Of a DNA stretch of 64,000 bases, positions 40,585 to 49,102 are shown in pieces. How positions within the stretch are numbered: the stretch's first letter is position 1; each line of letters begins with the position of its first letter. The position numbers were made by a program, and so were the translations under genes. The notes beneath the pieces are model-generated. The model was not told the origin of the DNA. It saw nothing but the letters and a program-made list of their open reading frames with translations, and ran no database searches. The DNA comes from Arthrobacter sp. N199823 (GTDB lineage Bacteria; Actinomycetota; Actinomycetes; Actinomycetales; Micrococcaceae), in contig NZ_PJIN01000005.1 in the NCBI RefSeq assembly GCF_002929705.1, forward strand, positions 62,001-126,000, in the 5' to 3' direction.

Positions 40585-41223
40585 TTAGTCCACGACGCCG
40601 TAGAGTCGGTCGCCAGCGTCGCCGAGGCCCGGAACAATGTAGGAGTTCTCGTCCAGACCCTCATCGATGGAGGCCAGAACCACGTGAACATTGTCGCGGT
40701 CGCCGTGGGCGGCTTCGAGCTTGGCGAGGCCTTCCGGTGCTGCGAGCAGGCAGATGCAGGTGATGTCAGCAGCGCCGCGGTCAAAGAGGAACTTGAACGC
40801 CTCGATCAGGGTGCCGCCAGTGGCTAGCATGGGATCCAGGACGTACACCTGACGGCCGGTCAGATCTTCGGGAAGACGCTCGGCGTAGGTGATGGCTTCG
40901 AGGGTTTCCTCGTTGCGTGCCATGCCCAGGAAACCAACTTCGGCAGTGGGCAGCAGGCGGGTCATGCCTTCGAGCATGCCGAGGCCAGCGCGCAAAATCG
41001 GCACGACCAGGGGCGTCGGCTTGACGAGGCCGGTGCCAATGGCATTGGTCACGGGCGTCTGGATGTTCACGGGCTCTACGCGCACTTCACGAGTCGCCTC
41101 ATAGGCCAGCAACGTCACGAGTTCTTCAGTCAGCTGACGAAAAATCGGTGACGGTGTGTTCTTGTCTCGAAGAACAGTCAACTTGTGGGCAATAAGCGGA
41201 TGATCCGCAACGAATACGCGCAT
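40585..41223 (-). CDS. upp: Uracil phosphoribosyltransferase
   Basis: The 212-residue protein has normal family length. It shows [20 protein letters not shown] near residue 25, [13 protein letters not shown] near 77, the PRPP loop [13 protein letters not shown] near 127 and the C-terminal [12 protein letters not shown] that binds uracil. It salvages uracil to UMP in the cytoplasm. It is divergent from tadA with only about 20 bases between starts, so the promoters must overlap the genes or each other. Confidence 0.96.
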   Translation of the reverse strand: MRVFVADHPLIAHKLTVLRDKNTPSPIFRQLTEELVTLLAYEATREVRVEPVNIQTPVTNAIGTGLVKPTPLVVPILRAGLGMLEGMTRLLPTAEVGFLGMARNEETLEAITYAERLPEDLTGRQVYVLDPMLATGGTLIEAFKFLFDRGAADITCICLLAAPEGLAKLEAAHGDRDNVHVVLASIDEGLDENSYIVPGLGDAGDRLYGVVD

Positions 41224-41245
41224 AAATAAAAGCTACCATTGAGCC

Positions 41246-41740
41246 GTGTCCAATTCCCCAGAAATCCCAAGAATCGAGACCACTACCACGGCAATACACG
41301 CCCAATGGATGGGTATTGCCCTTGCTGAAGCGCAACGGGCCTTACTCACGGCGGACGTGCCCATTGGCGCCGTCCTGCTTGGACCGGACGGGGAAATCCT
41401 GGGTTTGGGCCGCAATGAACGCGAAGCGCATGGAGATCCGACGGCGCATGCCGAAGTAGTTGCTATCCGTGAGGCTGCCGCGAAATTGGGTGAATGGCGG
41501 CTGGCTAATTGCACGCTCGTGGTGACGCTGGAGCCCTGCACCATGTGCGCCGGGGCTATTGTATTGGCGCGAATTCCGAAGGTGGTCTTTGGTGCTTGGG
41601 ATGAAAAGGCGGGCGCGGCCGGGTCAGTGTTTGATGTGCTCCGCGAACGCCGCCTCAACCATTGGGTGGAAGTTTTCCCGGGTGTGCGTGAGGACGAATG
41701 CGCGGCACTACTCAAGGACTTTTTTGGTAGCCACCGCTAA
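41246..41740 (+). CDS. tadA: tRNA adenosine(34) deaminase
   Basis: The 164-residue zinc enzyme has PTAHAEVVAIREAA near residue 65 (zinc His and catalytic Glu) and LEPCTMCAGAIVLARI near 95 (zinc Cys pair), with the FGAWDEKAGAAGSV stretch typical of TadA. It makes inosine at the wobble position of tRNA-Arg(ACG), and this window carries two such tRNA genes. The start is a GTG at 41246. It ends close to a convergent lipoprotein gene, overlapping its stop by four bases. Confidence 0.94.
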   Translation: MSNSPEIPRIETTTTAIHAQWMGIALAEAQRALLTADVPIGAVLLGPDGEILGLGRNEREAHGDPTAHAEVVAIREAAAKLGEWRLANCTLVVTLEPCTMCAGAIVLARIPKVVFGAWDEKAGAAGSVFDVLRERRLNHWVEVFPGVREDECAALLKDFFGSHR

Positions 41741-42222
41741 GGGCCGGCCGTGATGGTCAGCGGAACCACTGGCTGCACACAGGAAACCCGTTCGATCCCC
41801 ACACGAGCCACGCGGTTGTTTTTCCCGGTGTCATCGCACCAGTCCAGATTGTAAGGATAGGCCGAGACAGTTGCTTGGCCAGGGGCGGCAGTTTTGGGGA
41901 GCGTTAGCTTTGCACTGAACCCTCCGGCGTCGTTCATCGGGGCTTGGAGCTCCACAATCTTCGCTCCGGAGGAGTCCAGCACCTCAAGGTGAATTTGAGC
42001 GTCCTCGCCGTACCTTGGATCGCAGTCAGCGTCTTGCGCTTGAACAATGAGGCTGCCACCAGGGCTAGCCGATTCTTCGCTCAGGGAAAAGGGCGGCGGC
42101 ATGCAGCCCGAGTCCGACGGCGCCGCCCCGGGAGGCCCCGAACAGCCTGTCACTGCCGCACCCTTAAGCAGCGCCGTCGCCGCCGCCACTGACCACATCT
42201 TGTTCACCGTGCGCATTGTCAT
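41737..42222 (-). CDS. Putative lipoprotein of unknown function
   Basis: The 161-residue protein has an N-terminal signal with lipobox AAVTGC near residue 27, so it should be anchored outside the membrane. The mature part has four further cysteines spread over beta-strand-like segments (SGCMPPP, DADCDPRYG, NLDWCDD, ERVSCVQP), which could form two disulfides in an Ig-like fold. No family recognised. It lies 11 bases after the winged-helix gene on the same strand, so the two may be co-transcribed. The stop overlaps that of tadA. Confidence 0.72.
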   Translation of the reverse strand: MTMRTVNKMWSVAAATALLKGAAVTGCSGPPGAAPSDSGCMPPPFSLSEESASPGGSLIVQAQDADCDPRYGEDAQIHLEVLDSSGAKIVELQAPMNDAGGFSAKLTLPKTAAPGQATVSAYPYNLDWCDDTGKNNRVARVGIERVSCVQPVVPLTITAGP

Positions 42223-42233
42223 CCCTGCTTTCC

Positions 42234-43415
42234 TTAGCGTGCCGCCGCGTTGATGGCGTCGATCCGCTTTTGCCTGCTCGACGGCGAATCCAGACTGAAC
42301 GAGCGGAAGTCGCCGAGGTCCTCCCGAATGAAGGTCTCAACCTCTTTAATGCGCCGCGTCACGGCCTCCGTGGGTGGCTGGAAGGTCCAGTGCGCGATGC
42401 GTTCGGCGCCGGGATCGTACTGCCACAGGCCAATAATCCGGCCGCGGTCCACGATGGGGTGGTCCGGCAGGTCCGCGGTCAGGGCCAGCTTTTCCTTGCC
42501 GATGCCCAGGCCCTTGTCCTCTTCGGCGACGTGGTCCGCCGAATTGCGGCGTAAGAGGAACAGGGAGTCAGAGCCGGCGAGCAGCTGAATCTGTTCTTGC
42601 TGGGGCTGTGCAAAATTCGCGGCAGCTTCGACGTCTGCAGGAAGCATCCACAGCCCGCCCGAATCCACCACGGTGGATTCCACGGCGCCCAGGGCTGCGA
42701 GCGCGGCCTTGCTTTGAGCCCCGGTGAAGGCCGTGAACCACTGGGTCTGCTTGAGCGTGGCACCACCAGTCCAGCGCAGGTAGTTTTCCATGAGCTTGGT
42801 CCTGGCCTGCTCCGGCGATTCGCGCGGCGCTGGCAGGGCCCACGCCGTGTAGGCGTAGCGCTGCACATCGAGCCTGCCGTTGACGGGCACGCGGCGGATG
42901 CGACCGTCGGCCTGCAGCAACCCAAGGACCGTGGGCAGGGTGGTGGAGGCGCCCTTTTTCTTGCCTTCCTCCCCTAGGCTGCGCACTGCATCGCCTAACT
43001 GCTCTTTGAGCTGCTTCGGGTCCAGCGGGCCGTCGGCGGTTTCGAGGAGCCGCAGGGTCTTGTCGGCGAGCGCCTGCATCTCGGAACGGTCGACGCCGAG
43101 CTTGTCTAATACTTTCGCCGTCGCCTCTGCGGCTCCCTGGCCAAGGGACAGGGCCCACGCGAAGTCGTCCGAGCCCAGCACGTAGGTGCAGCCGCGCGCC
43201 GTCGGAAGTTCATGGATGGCCAAGGCAGCCAAGTCCGCGTCAGCTTGCTCGCGGCGGATGCCCGCGCGGGCGAAGAGCGTCAGGTAGGGATTAGCACCGC
43301 CAATAGAGCGCGCCCACCCGGCTGTGCTGAGGACTTCCGCGGTCGTGGCGCCCAGGAGGGAGCCGTCCAGGCCTTGTTTATGCCAGTTCCAAGCACGTTG
43401 CGTTGCACTGTCCAT
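42234..43415 (-). CDS. Winged-helix DNA-binding protein of the HTH_42 / AlkZ-like family
   Basis: The protein has 393 residues from the ATG at 43415; the open frame to 43529 crosses the tRNA-Ser gene and is rejected. It begins RAWNWHKQGLDGSLLG and has the domain layout of the winged-helix family that includes the DNA glycosylase AlkZ/YcaQ: WARSIGGANPYLTLFARAG near 45, LLQADGRIRRVPVNGRLDVQ near 175, a TGGATLKQTQWFTAFTGAQ segment near 240 and VDRGRIIGLWQYDP near 335. DNA repair is possible, but the catalytic QxQ/QxD motif of AlkZ was not clearly seen. The ribosome site is weak. Confidence 0.8.
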   Translation of the reverse strand: MDSATQRAWNWHKQGLDGSLLGATTAEVLSTAGWARSIGGANPYLTLFARAGIRREQADADLAALAIHELPTARGCTYVLGSDDFAWALSLGQGAAEATAKVLDKLGVDRSEMQALADKTLRLLETADGPLDPKQLKEQLGDAVRSLGEEGKKKGASTTLPTVLGLLQADGRIRRVPVNGRLDVQRYAYTAWALPAPRESPEQARTKLMENYLRWTGGATLKQTQWFTAFTGAQSKAALAALGAVESTVVDSGGLWMLPADVEAAANFAQPQQEQIQLLAGSDSLFLLRRNSADHVAEEDKGLGIGKEKLALTADLPDHPIVDRGRIIGLWQYDPGAERIAHWTFQPPTEAVTRRIKEVETFIREDLGDFRSFSLDSPSSRQKRIDAINAAAR

Positions 43416-43496
43416 ACGGCCATCATGCCGTATTAACGATCGGCTGCAGAGGCCCATTTTTGCAGTTGGGCTTTGACCCGGTAAGGTTGACGCGTT

Positions 43497-43586
43497 GGTG
43501 ACGTGTCCGAGCGGCCGAAGGTGCAACACTCGAAATGTTGTTCAGGTGAGAGCCTGACGTGGGTTCAAATCCCACCGTCACCGCCA
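43497..43586 (+). tRNA. tRNA-Ser (CGA)
   Basis: This class II tRNA has acceptor stem GGTGACG/CGTCACC, anticodon stem CAACA/TGTTG with loop CTCGAAA (anticodon CGA), a long variable arm, T-loop TTCAAAT, discriminator G and an encoded CCA (43584-43586). Confidence 0.95.
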
Positions 43587-43595
43587 AGTTGCAAG

Positions 43596-43640
43596 GCCCC
43601 TGCTTCCCTTTGTTTATAAGGGAGGCGGGGGTTTTGTTTT
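43596..43640 (+). terminator. Terminator of tRNA-Ser
   Basis: CCCCTGCTTCCCTT pairs, with one bulge, to AAGGGAGGCGGGG around TGTTTAT, followed by GTTTTGTTTT. This is a classical terminator 10 bases after the tRNA. Confidence 0.85.
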
Positions 43641-43803
43641 GCCCAGTCAGCAGCTGCGGCTTGGAGCCCCAAACAGGAAATTGGTAAGCTGAGATATCCG
43701 ACCTAGTCGGCAAGCTTTTTTCGTTGCGCACCACACCTGCGGGGCACCAATGCAACGATGATCCCCGGCCCGGGTTCATGGGGCCGTCGAACAAAGGAAA
43801 CCA

Positions 43804-43944
43804 TTGAGCACCGAAGCTAAAAACAAGTCTGCGTCACACGAGCAGGATGAGGACCATGGCAGCCGATCCGGCAGCATCGTCGGCATTTACACAGTAGGCG
43901 GCGGAATCATTCTTTTCGCACTGCTGATCTGGTTCGGTCTCTAA
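43804..43944 (+). CDS. Small single-span membrane protein (46 residues)
   Basis: A TTG-started frame encodes MSTEAKNKSASHEQDEDHG followed by a short Ser/Arg stretch and one hydrophobic helix (about residues 26-46, ending LLIWFGL). AAAGGAAA lies four bases before the TTG. A perfect 16-bp terminator starts 19 bases after the stop. This complete set of signals, with a TTG start, supports a real gene shorter than the usual size cut-off. The polar, acidic N-terminus should be cytoplasmic if the positive-inside rule is weakly followed; topology is uncertain. Function unknown. Confidence 0.75.
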   Translation: MSTEAKNKSASHEQDEDHGSRSGSIVGIYTVGGGIILFALLIWFGL

Positions 43945-43962
43945 GAACTACAGAAGATTTAC

Positions 43963-43997
43963 AAAGACGCCCATCGGCATGCCGATGGGCGTCTTTT
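43963..43997 (+). terminator. Terminator of the small membrane protein gene
   Basis: AAAGACGCCCATCGGC and GCCGATGGGCGTCTTT are exact inverted repeats that meet at an AT dinucleotide core (effective small loop), ending in TTTT. It could also work for the convergent Excalibur-domain gene. Confidence 0.88.
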
Positions 43998-44035
43998 GCT
44001 TTCTTCTGCCGGGAACCCGCAACTAACGTGCTTGA

Positions 44036-44938
44036 CTAGCGCTCGCAGGCCACTCCGTCGCTGTCACCATCCATCTTGGAACGGTAACCAGGGTCCCCTC
44101 GATAGAGAGGAGCCGCCCCCGCGGCCTTGGCTTCCGTGCAGTTTGCATAGTAGACAGCAGCCGGCACCTCAACAAGAGGCTGAATCGCCGGGGCCTGCTC
44201 CTGGGCCGCTTGTTCCTGTGCCGCCTTCTGGGCTGCTTGTTCGGCGGCCACACGCGCAGTTTCATCAGCCGCGGCCTTCGCTGCGGCAGCCTCTTGTGCT
44301 GCTGCTTTCTCAGTAGCCGCCTTTTCGGCGGCAGCCTTTTCTGTGGCGGCTTTCTGCGCCACTGCCTTTTCATCCGCAACGCGCTTCACCTCAACGCGTT
44401 TCTCCTCAGCCCGCTGCGCTACGAGCTTCTGCGAATCACTCTCCCCCATCCAAACCAGCACGCCCTCATCATCGAGTGTGCACACAAAGGTGTCCGGCCC
44501 CTCCACGACAGATTCGCCGTCCTCAAGGCACTTTTCGAGCAATACGTACTTTGGAGCCGGGCTGGGTGTTGGGCTGGGTGACGGAGTGGCCGAGGTTGTC
44601 ACGGCAGCATTCATCTCGGCCAGTGGAGCGATGGCCGTGGGAGCTGGCTCCGTGGCCGGCAGCATCATCCCGCCTGCAATCAACGCCACCAGCCCAACCC
44701 CAACTGCAGCTCCAGCACTTTTACGGCGTGGGAGGCCCAGCCACGATGGGCGGCCCGTAATGAGTGAATAGAGCGCAGAAATAACAAGGAACAGCGCAAA
44801 GAGCACCAGCCAGCCAATGAATCCAACTGACGGCAACGCAATAATCAAAACCAGGAGCCAGATCGCCACCGTAATCCAAAAGGACTTTGATGGCCGCCAA
44901 CGACTCTTACTGCTCATCACAGAAAAATTGCCACTCAT
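44036..44938 (-). CDS. Membrane protein with C-terminal Excalibur domain
   Basis: The 300-residue protein has two or three membrane segments within residues 20-105, then a Thr/Pro region and a long Lys/Ala/Glu-rich stretch with KAAAEKAATEKAAAQE-like repeats likely to be a coiled coil. It ends in an Excalibur domain (VYYANCTEAKAAG, then MDGDSDGVACER) with the DxDxDG calcium-binding pattern and two conserved cysteines. The domain would be outside the cell and may tether to the wall. The gene stands alone, convergent with the small membrane protein gene and divergent from the response regulator. Confidence 0.87.
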   Translation of the reverse strand: MSGNFSVMSSKSRWRPSKSFWITVAIWLLVLIIALPSVGFIGWLVLFALFLVISALYSLITGRPSWLGLPRRKSAGAAVGVGLVALIAGGMMLPATEPAPTAIAPLAEMNAAVTTSATPSPSPTPSPAPKYVLLEKCLEDGESVVEGPDTFVCTLDDEGVLVWMGESDSQKLVAQRAEEKRVEVKRVADEKAVAQKAATEKAAAEKAATEKAAAQEAAAAKAAADETARVAAEQAAQKAAQEQAAQEQAPAIQPLVEVPAAVYYANCTEAKAAGAAPLYRGDPGYRSKMDGDSDGVACER

Positions 44939-45078
44939 AGTGCCCTCAACGGATCTCTAGTATTTCCAATAACAAAAATTCATCTGGACAGATGTGAGGC
45001 CAGCCTAGGCCACAAGGACACAGAGAACACACAGGGTCCATACAGTGAACCTCGTGGCCGGTACCAGAGAATAAAGAC

Positions 45079-45909
45079 ATGACATTCCCGTCCTCGCCTC
45101 CGGCAGACACCCCAGCAAACATGCCGGTAAACACTGCAGCATCAGCGGCAACTCCCGCACAAGCTCCCGCCCGGGGTTCCGCAGCAGCACCCGCCGCTCT
45201 GCCCAGGCTCACCCGCGCCGACGGCGAACCCATCCGTGCCCTGGTAGTGGATGACGAGCCCGAGCTGGCAGATCTGATGCGCCGCGGCTTGGATATCACC
45301 GGCTGGGAGGTCGCCACGGCTCACGACGGTTTTGAGGCGTTGAAGATCGCCCGCGAATTTGTCCCAGACGTCTTGGTCTTGGACATCATGATGCCTGGCA
45401 TGGACGGCGTGGAACTGCTCCAACGGATCCGCACCATTTACCCCGAGGTGCCCGCTCTGTTTCTGACCGCCAAGGACGCCGTCGCAGACAAGGTCAGCGG
45501 CCTGCAGTCAGGAGGCGACGATTACGTCAGCAAACCGTTCAGCATGAAGGAAGTCCTGCTACGGCTCCACCGGATTGTCCAGCGCTCCGGTATCACTGCG
45601 CCCAGCTTCGGCTTCCTCACGGTAGGAGACTTGACCCTCAACAAGGACACCAAGGCCGTGCAGCGCGACGGCACCGAGATCACTCTGACAGCCACCGAAT
45701 TTGAACTGCTCAAGTTCCTCATGGAAAACCCCCGTCATGTGGTGAGCAAAGCCCGCATTCTGGAACGCGTCTGGAACTATGACTTCGGCGGTCAAAGCAA
45801 CATTGTGGAGCTCTACATCTCCTACCTACGCAAGAAAGTCGACGCCAATAGGGAGCCGATGCTGCACACTGTTCGCGGCTCCGGCTACGTGATCAAGCCA
45901 TGTCAATAG
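45079..45909 (+). CDS. OmpR-family response regulator with Pro/Ala-rich N-terminal extension
   Basis: The 276-residue protein has a receiver domain from about residue 52 (ALVVDDEPELAD, phospho-acceptor Asp in VLVLDIMMPGMDG, Lys in YVSKPFS). A winged-helix domain follows (LTATEFELLKFLMENPRHVV, SNIVELYISYLRKKVD, TVRGSGYVIK). The first 50 residues are Pro/Ala/Thr-rich and not part of the family, so translation might begin later, but no better start is visible. It overlaps the kinase gene by ten bases. The domain pattern resembles TrcR/MprA-type regulators. Confidence 0.92.
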   Translation: MTFPSSPPADTPANMPVNTAASAATPAQAPARGSAAAPAALPRLTRADGEPIRALVVDDEPELADLMRRGLDITGWEVATAHDGFEALKIAREFVPDVLVLDIMMPGMDGVELLQRIRTIYPEVPALFLTAKDAVADKVSGLQSGGDDYVSKPFSMKEVLLRLHRIVQRSGITAPSFGFLTVGDLTLNKDTKAVQRDGTEITLTATEFELLKFLMENPRHVVSKARILERVWNYDFGGQSNIVELYISYLRKKVDANREPMLHTVRGSGYVIKPCQ

Positions 45910-47513
45910 GCAGCACAACACGCAAACTCATCCACCCCACCAGCTGGCACCTGAGCACCCGCCTGGTAGCCGTCATGTTGGCCCTGCTTACTGTCATTTG
46001 CGCCCTGGTGGGCATGGTGAGTTACTCGACTCTGAGCATGACAGTCAGGAGTCAGCTCGATTCCTCCCTGCAGCAAGCCTCCGTGCGTACCGTCTCCTTT
46101 TACACCAGCCAAACCACTTCCGGTCGGCCGGACCCACTCAATGCCCGTGCCACCAGCGCAGGCCAGTTAAGCGCGGTCTTGAGCAACGGCGTCGTACATT
46201 ATGCAGCCATCCTCTCCGGAACGGGAGCGCGCCAGCAGCTCACCACGGCCGACGCCGACATCCTCGCCAGCCTCTCATCCGACGGTGGCCTGAGCACCAA
46301 GGAGCTCTCCATCGGCGAGTACCGGCTGCAGGCGCAAGCAGTGCCCAACGGCGACAGCCTCATCACCGGATTGCCCCTCGCCGCCACCGAGCAAACGCTG
46401 TCCACGCTGGTGCTCTCGATTGTGCTGGTCTCGTTGGCTGGACTCATGGCACTAGGCTGGGCCGGCACCGCCATCATCCGCCGCAGCATGCGCCCACTCG
46501 CGCAACTCTCGGATACCGCCACCAAAGTTTCAACGCTCAGGCTCGACGCCGGAGAGGTCGCCTTGAGTGCCCGGGTCCCCGACGCCGCGGCTCACCCAGG
46601 AACCGAGGTGGGCAATGTTGGCCACGCGTTCAACGCCATGCTGGACAACGTTTCCCATGCACTTCAAGCCAGGCAGCATAGCGAGACCAAGCTGCGCCGT
46701 TTTGTGGCCGATGCCAGCCACGAGCTGCGCACACCCCTGACCGCAATCCGTGGCTATGCCGAATTGCTGGCCATGACCGAGCAGCTGACCCCGGACGGCC
46801 AAACGTCACTGGACCGTGTGCAGGATCAATCGGTGCGGATGAGTCGGCTCGTGGAGGATCTTCTGACGTTGGCCCGACTCGACGAGACCGGGCTGGCTGG
46901 CGGCACCGGGACTGGAACAGCCGGAAAACTGATGGGCGCCCCCACCATCGTGAACATGAGCCCGCTGGTCATGGAAGCTGTCCGCGATATTCAGGTGGCC
47001 ACCCCTGATCACATCTGGAGCTTTGCGGTACCCGATGAACCCGTTGAGGTCTTAGGTGAAGATACGGCCCTGCGGCAGGTACTGCTGAATTTGGTGGCCA
47101 ACGCCGCCAAGCACACGCCGGCAGGAACGGCAGTCCACGCAGCGTTGTCCCACACCCCCGATGACTGGTGCCTGTTGGAGGTCAGCGACAACGGCCCCGG
47201 GATCGACCCTGCGTTCCAGAGCGTCGTTTTTGACCGGTTCTCGCGCGCAGATCAGGCCCGCACCGGCACCTCCGGCAGTACCGGGCTCGGTCTGAGTATT
47301 GTGCAGGGCATTGTGCGCGCGCACCATGGAACCGTAGCCGTAACCAGCGTGCCGGGGCACACCACCTTTACTATCCGCCTGCCCGGCGCAGCAGGCGCGG
47401 CAGGGACGGCCCGTACGTCAACAGCTCCGGCAGCGCCGGGAACTGCAGCGGCATCCGCCGCTGCTGCAGCCCCTGGATCTCCCGAGGTGCAACAGGGTAC
47501 TTTTCCTCGATAA
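45900..47513 (+). CDS. Sensor histidine kinase
   Basis: The 537-residue membrane kinase has membrane segments near 21-43 and 165-190 flanking an extracellular sensor of about 120 residues. A HAMP region and the H-box DASHELRTPLTAIRGYAELL near 272 follow, then the N-box LLNLVANAAKHTP, G1 DNGPGIDPAF and G2 GSTGLGLSIVQG. The last 40 residues are Ala/Pro-rich and extra to the family. It is translated with the upstream response regulator. The signal is unknown; copper or envelope stress are suggested only by the YcnI gene downstream. Confidence 0.93.
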   Translation: MSIGSTTRKLIHPTSWHLSTRLVAVMLALLTVICALVGMVSYSTLSMTVRSQLDSSLQQASVRTVSFYTSQTTSGRPDPLNARATSAGQLSAVLSNGVVHYAAILSGTGARQQLTTADADILASLSSDGGLSTKELSIGEYRLQAQAVPNGDSLITGLPLAATEQTLSTLVLSIVLVSLAGLMALGWAGTAIIRRSMRPLAQLSDTATKVSTLRLDAGEVALSARVPDAAAHPGTEVGNVGHAFNAMLDNVSHALQARQHSETKLRRFVADASHELRTPLTAIRGYAELLAMTEQLTPDGQTSLDRVQDQSVRMSRLVEDLLTLARLDETGLAGGTGTGTAGKLMGAPTIVNMSPLVMEAVRDIQVATPDHIWSFAVPDEPVEVLGEDTALRQVLLNLVANAAKHTPAGTAVHAALSHTPDDWCLLEVSDNGPGIDPAFQSVVFDRFSRADQARTGTSGSTGLGLSIVQGIVRAHHGTVAVTSVPGHTTFTIRLPGAAGAAGTARTSTAPAAPGTAAASAAAAAPGSPEVQQGTFPR

Positions 47514-47546
47514 GCTATATCCACTAGCTGATGCGAAGGGAGCCCC

Positions 47547-48215
47547 GTGCCACACGCTCCCTTTAGGCTGCTCCGAACCACTGTCATGGGTGCCACCATC
47601 CTTGGTCTGGCAGCCGCAGCACACGTGGTTGCTGGAGGTACGCTGCCCGCGCCGGCCATCATGGCCGCTTTACTGGCTCTGCACATCTTGTTCACCACTG
47701 TGGCCACGAAGTTCAAGCTGACTCTGCCCGTCATGATGGCTCTGTTGGTCAGCAGCCAAGCAGTCCTGCACCAAGGCTTTGAAAGCCTCTCGCACGGCAC
47801 TCACACTCTGCTTGGCCCGGGCGCAGAAGCACTGAACCATCACGGGATGTCCGCTGAAGCGCACGATTCTGCCGCCTTGGCAGCCGCATTTGCACCAGGT
47901 CTTGCAACACCGGGCTTGGCGCCGTCGGGCATGGAAATCCTGAGCCATTCCGGGCCTCTTGCTGGCTGGATGTGGGCCGCCCACCTCGCGGCAGCTCTCG
48001 CCACAGCGGGCCTGCTGGCTTACGGTGAGAACGCCCTCTGGTCCCTGGCGAATTGGCTTCGCCCGATCTACCAATGCGCCACCGCTGTCCTGGTTGTTCC
48101 GGTGCAATCGGTGCCCTCAAGCGTGGTCCCACGCCCGCTGCCGCGCCTTCCATGGCGCAATTTACGCCCCAATACACGCCGCGGACCGCCCCTTTCGGCA
48201 GCAGTATTCGCCTAG
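47547..48215 (+). CDS. Membrane protein of unknown function next to a YcnI gene
   Basis: The 222-residue protein has about four membrane segments (near 12-30, 35-52, 58-75 and 138-160) and a His-containing loop (SLSHGTHTL, LNHHGMSAEAHDS) between the third and fourth. The start is a GTG at 47547 with GAAGGGA upstream. It lies 33 bases after the kinase gene and 73 before the YcnI gene, so it is probably in the same transcript. Histidines facing outward would suit metal handling, but that is inference. Confidence 0.75.
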   Translation: MPHAPFRLLRTTVMGATILGLAAAAHVVAGGTLPAPAIMAALLALHILFTTVATKFKLTLPVMMALLVSSQAVLHQGFESLSHGTHTLLGPGAEALNHHGMSAEAHDSAALAAAFAPGLATPGLAPSGMEILSHSGPLAGWMWAAHLAAALATAGLLAYGENALWSLANWLRPIYQCATAVLVVPVQSVPSSVVPRPLPRLPWRNLRPNTRRGPPLSAAVFA

Positions 48216-48258
48216 CACCCTTCGAACTCATCGCAGGGTGCCATCCCTGTATTTTTTT
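48215..48258 (+). terminator. Weak terminator-like hairpin before the YcnI gene
   Basis: GCACCCT and AGGGTGC form a seven-base stem with a 13-base loop, followed after ten bases by seven T residues (48252-48258). It may attenuate transcription into the YcnI gene. Confidence 0.45.
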
Positions 48259-48288
48259 GCGCATCTGCGCGTTCGAAAGGTTTTCATC

Positions 48289-48996
48289 ATGCGTTTTTCC
48301 CGTACCCTCAAGACCACCCTCGCCGTCGGCGCCACCAGCACGTTGATGTTGGTGGGGCTGGGCAGCGCCTCGGCTCACGTCAGCGCCACACCCACGGAAA
48401 CGGCCGCCGGCGCCTACACCCTGGTCACGTTTGCTGTGGGCCACGGTTGCGATGGTTCTTCCACTACCTCGATGACCATCACCTTGCCCGAGGAGCTGAA
48501 CGAGGCCACCCCCACTGTCAACCCGAACTGGACCATCAGCACGGCCACGCAGAAGCTGGACACCCCCCGCACCTTGGCCAACGGCAGCAAAATCAGCGAG
48601 CGCACCCAGTCCATCACCTACACAGCTAAGACTCCGCTGGCTGACCACGAGCGCGACACCTTCACGCTCTCTCTGCAGCTGCCGGAGGCCGCCGGGACTA
48701 CCCTGAACTTCCCTACCCTGCAGAAGTGTGAAACGGGTCAGACCGATTGGAAGGACATCCCGGCCGCTGGTGCCGACCACGATTCTGTCGATGCGCCCGC
48801 CCCTGCCTTCACCGTCACGAAGGCAGTGGCGGAGGATTCCCACGGCGGTCACGGCACCACGTCCGCCGCCAGTTCTGAAGTTGCACAGAAGAACGACGGC
48901 GGCACCTCCTGGGCTGCATGGGTTGGCTTGGGTGCGGGGTTGGCTGGGCTGATCCTGGGCGGATTAGCCTTCATGCGAAGCTCTAAAAAGGCGTAG
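48289..48996 (+). CDS. YcnI-family (DUF1775) copper-associated membrane protein
   Basis: The 235-residue protein has a signal peptide cleaved before HVSATPTETAAG, leaving an N-terminal His as in YcnI copper sites. It has the conserved YTLVTFAVGHGCDGSSTTSM segment and a later Trp (TDWKDIPA), then a C-terminal membrane helix near 205-228 followed by Lys residues. YcnI proteins bind copper at the outer face of the membrane. A second His cluster (EDSHGGHG) lies before the anchor. GAAAGG precedes the ATG at nine bases. Confidence 0.92.
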   Translation: MRFSRTLKTTLAVGATSTLMLVGLGSASAHVSATPTETAAGAYTLVTFAVGHGCDGSSTTSMTITLPEELNEATPTVNPNWTISTATQKLDTPRTLANGSKISERTQSITYTAKTPLADHERDTFTLSLQLPEAAGTTLNFPTLQKCETGQTDWKDIPAAGADHDSVDAPAPAFTVTKAVAEDSHGGHGTTSAASSEVAQKNDGGTSWAAWVGLGAGLAGLILGGLAFMRSSKKA

Positions 48997-49102
48997 CAGC
49001 CGCGCAATTGCGCTAACGCGTCGGTGCGGCCCCATTAATTGGTGCCGCATCGATGCGGCGGGGACAGTTGACTCGGGTATCGAGGCGCGCAAAGGTGGTG
49101 AC

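Noticed and set aside
43416-43529. Longer N-terminus for the winged-helix protein
   Set aside because: It would overlap the tRNA-Ser gene on the other strand and is not family-like.
43698-43720. Terminator at CCGACCTAGTCGG followed by T residues
   Set aside because: The stem is only five base pairs; it may equally be part of the small gene's promoter.
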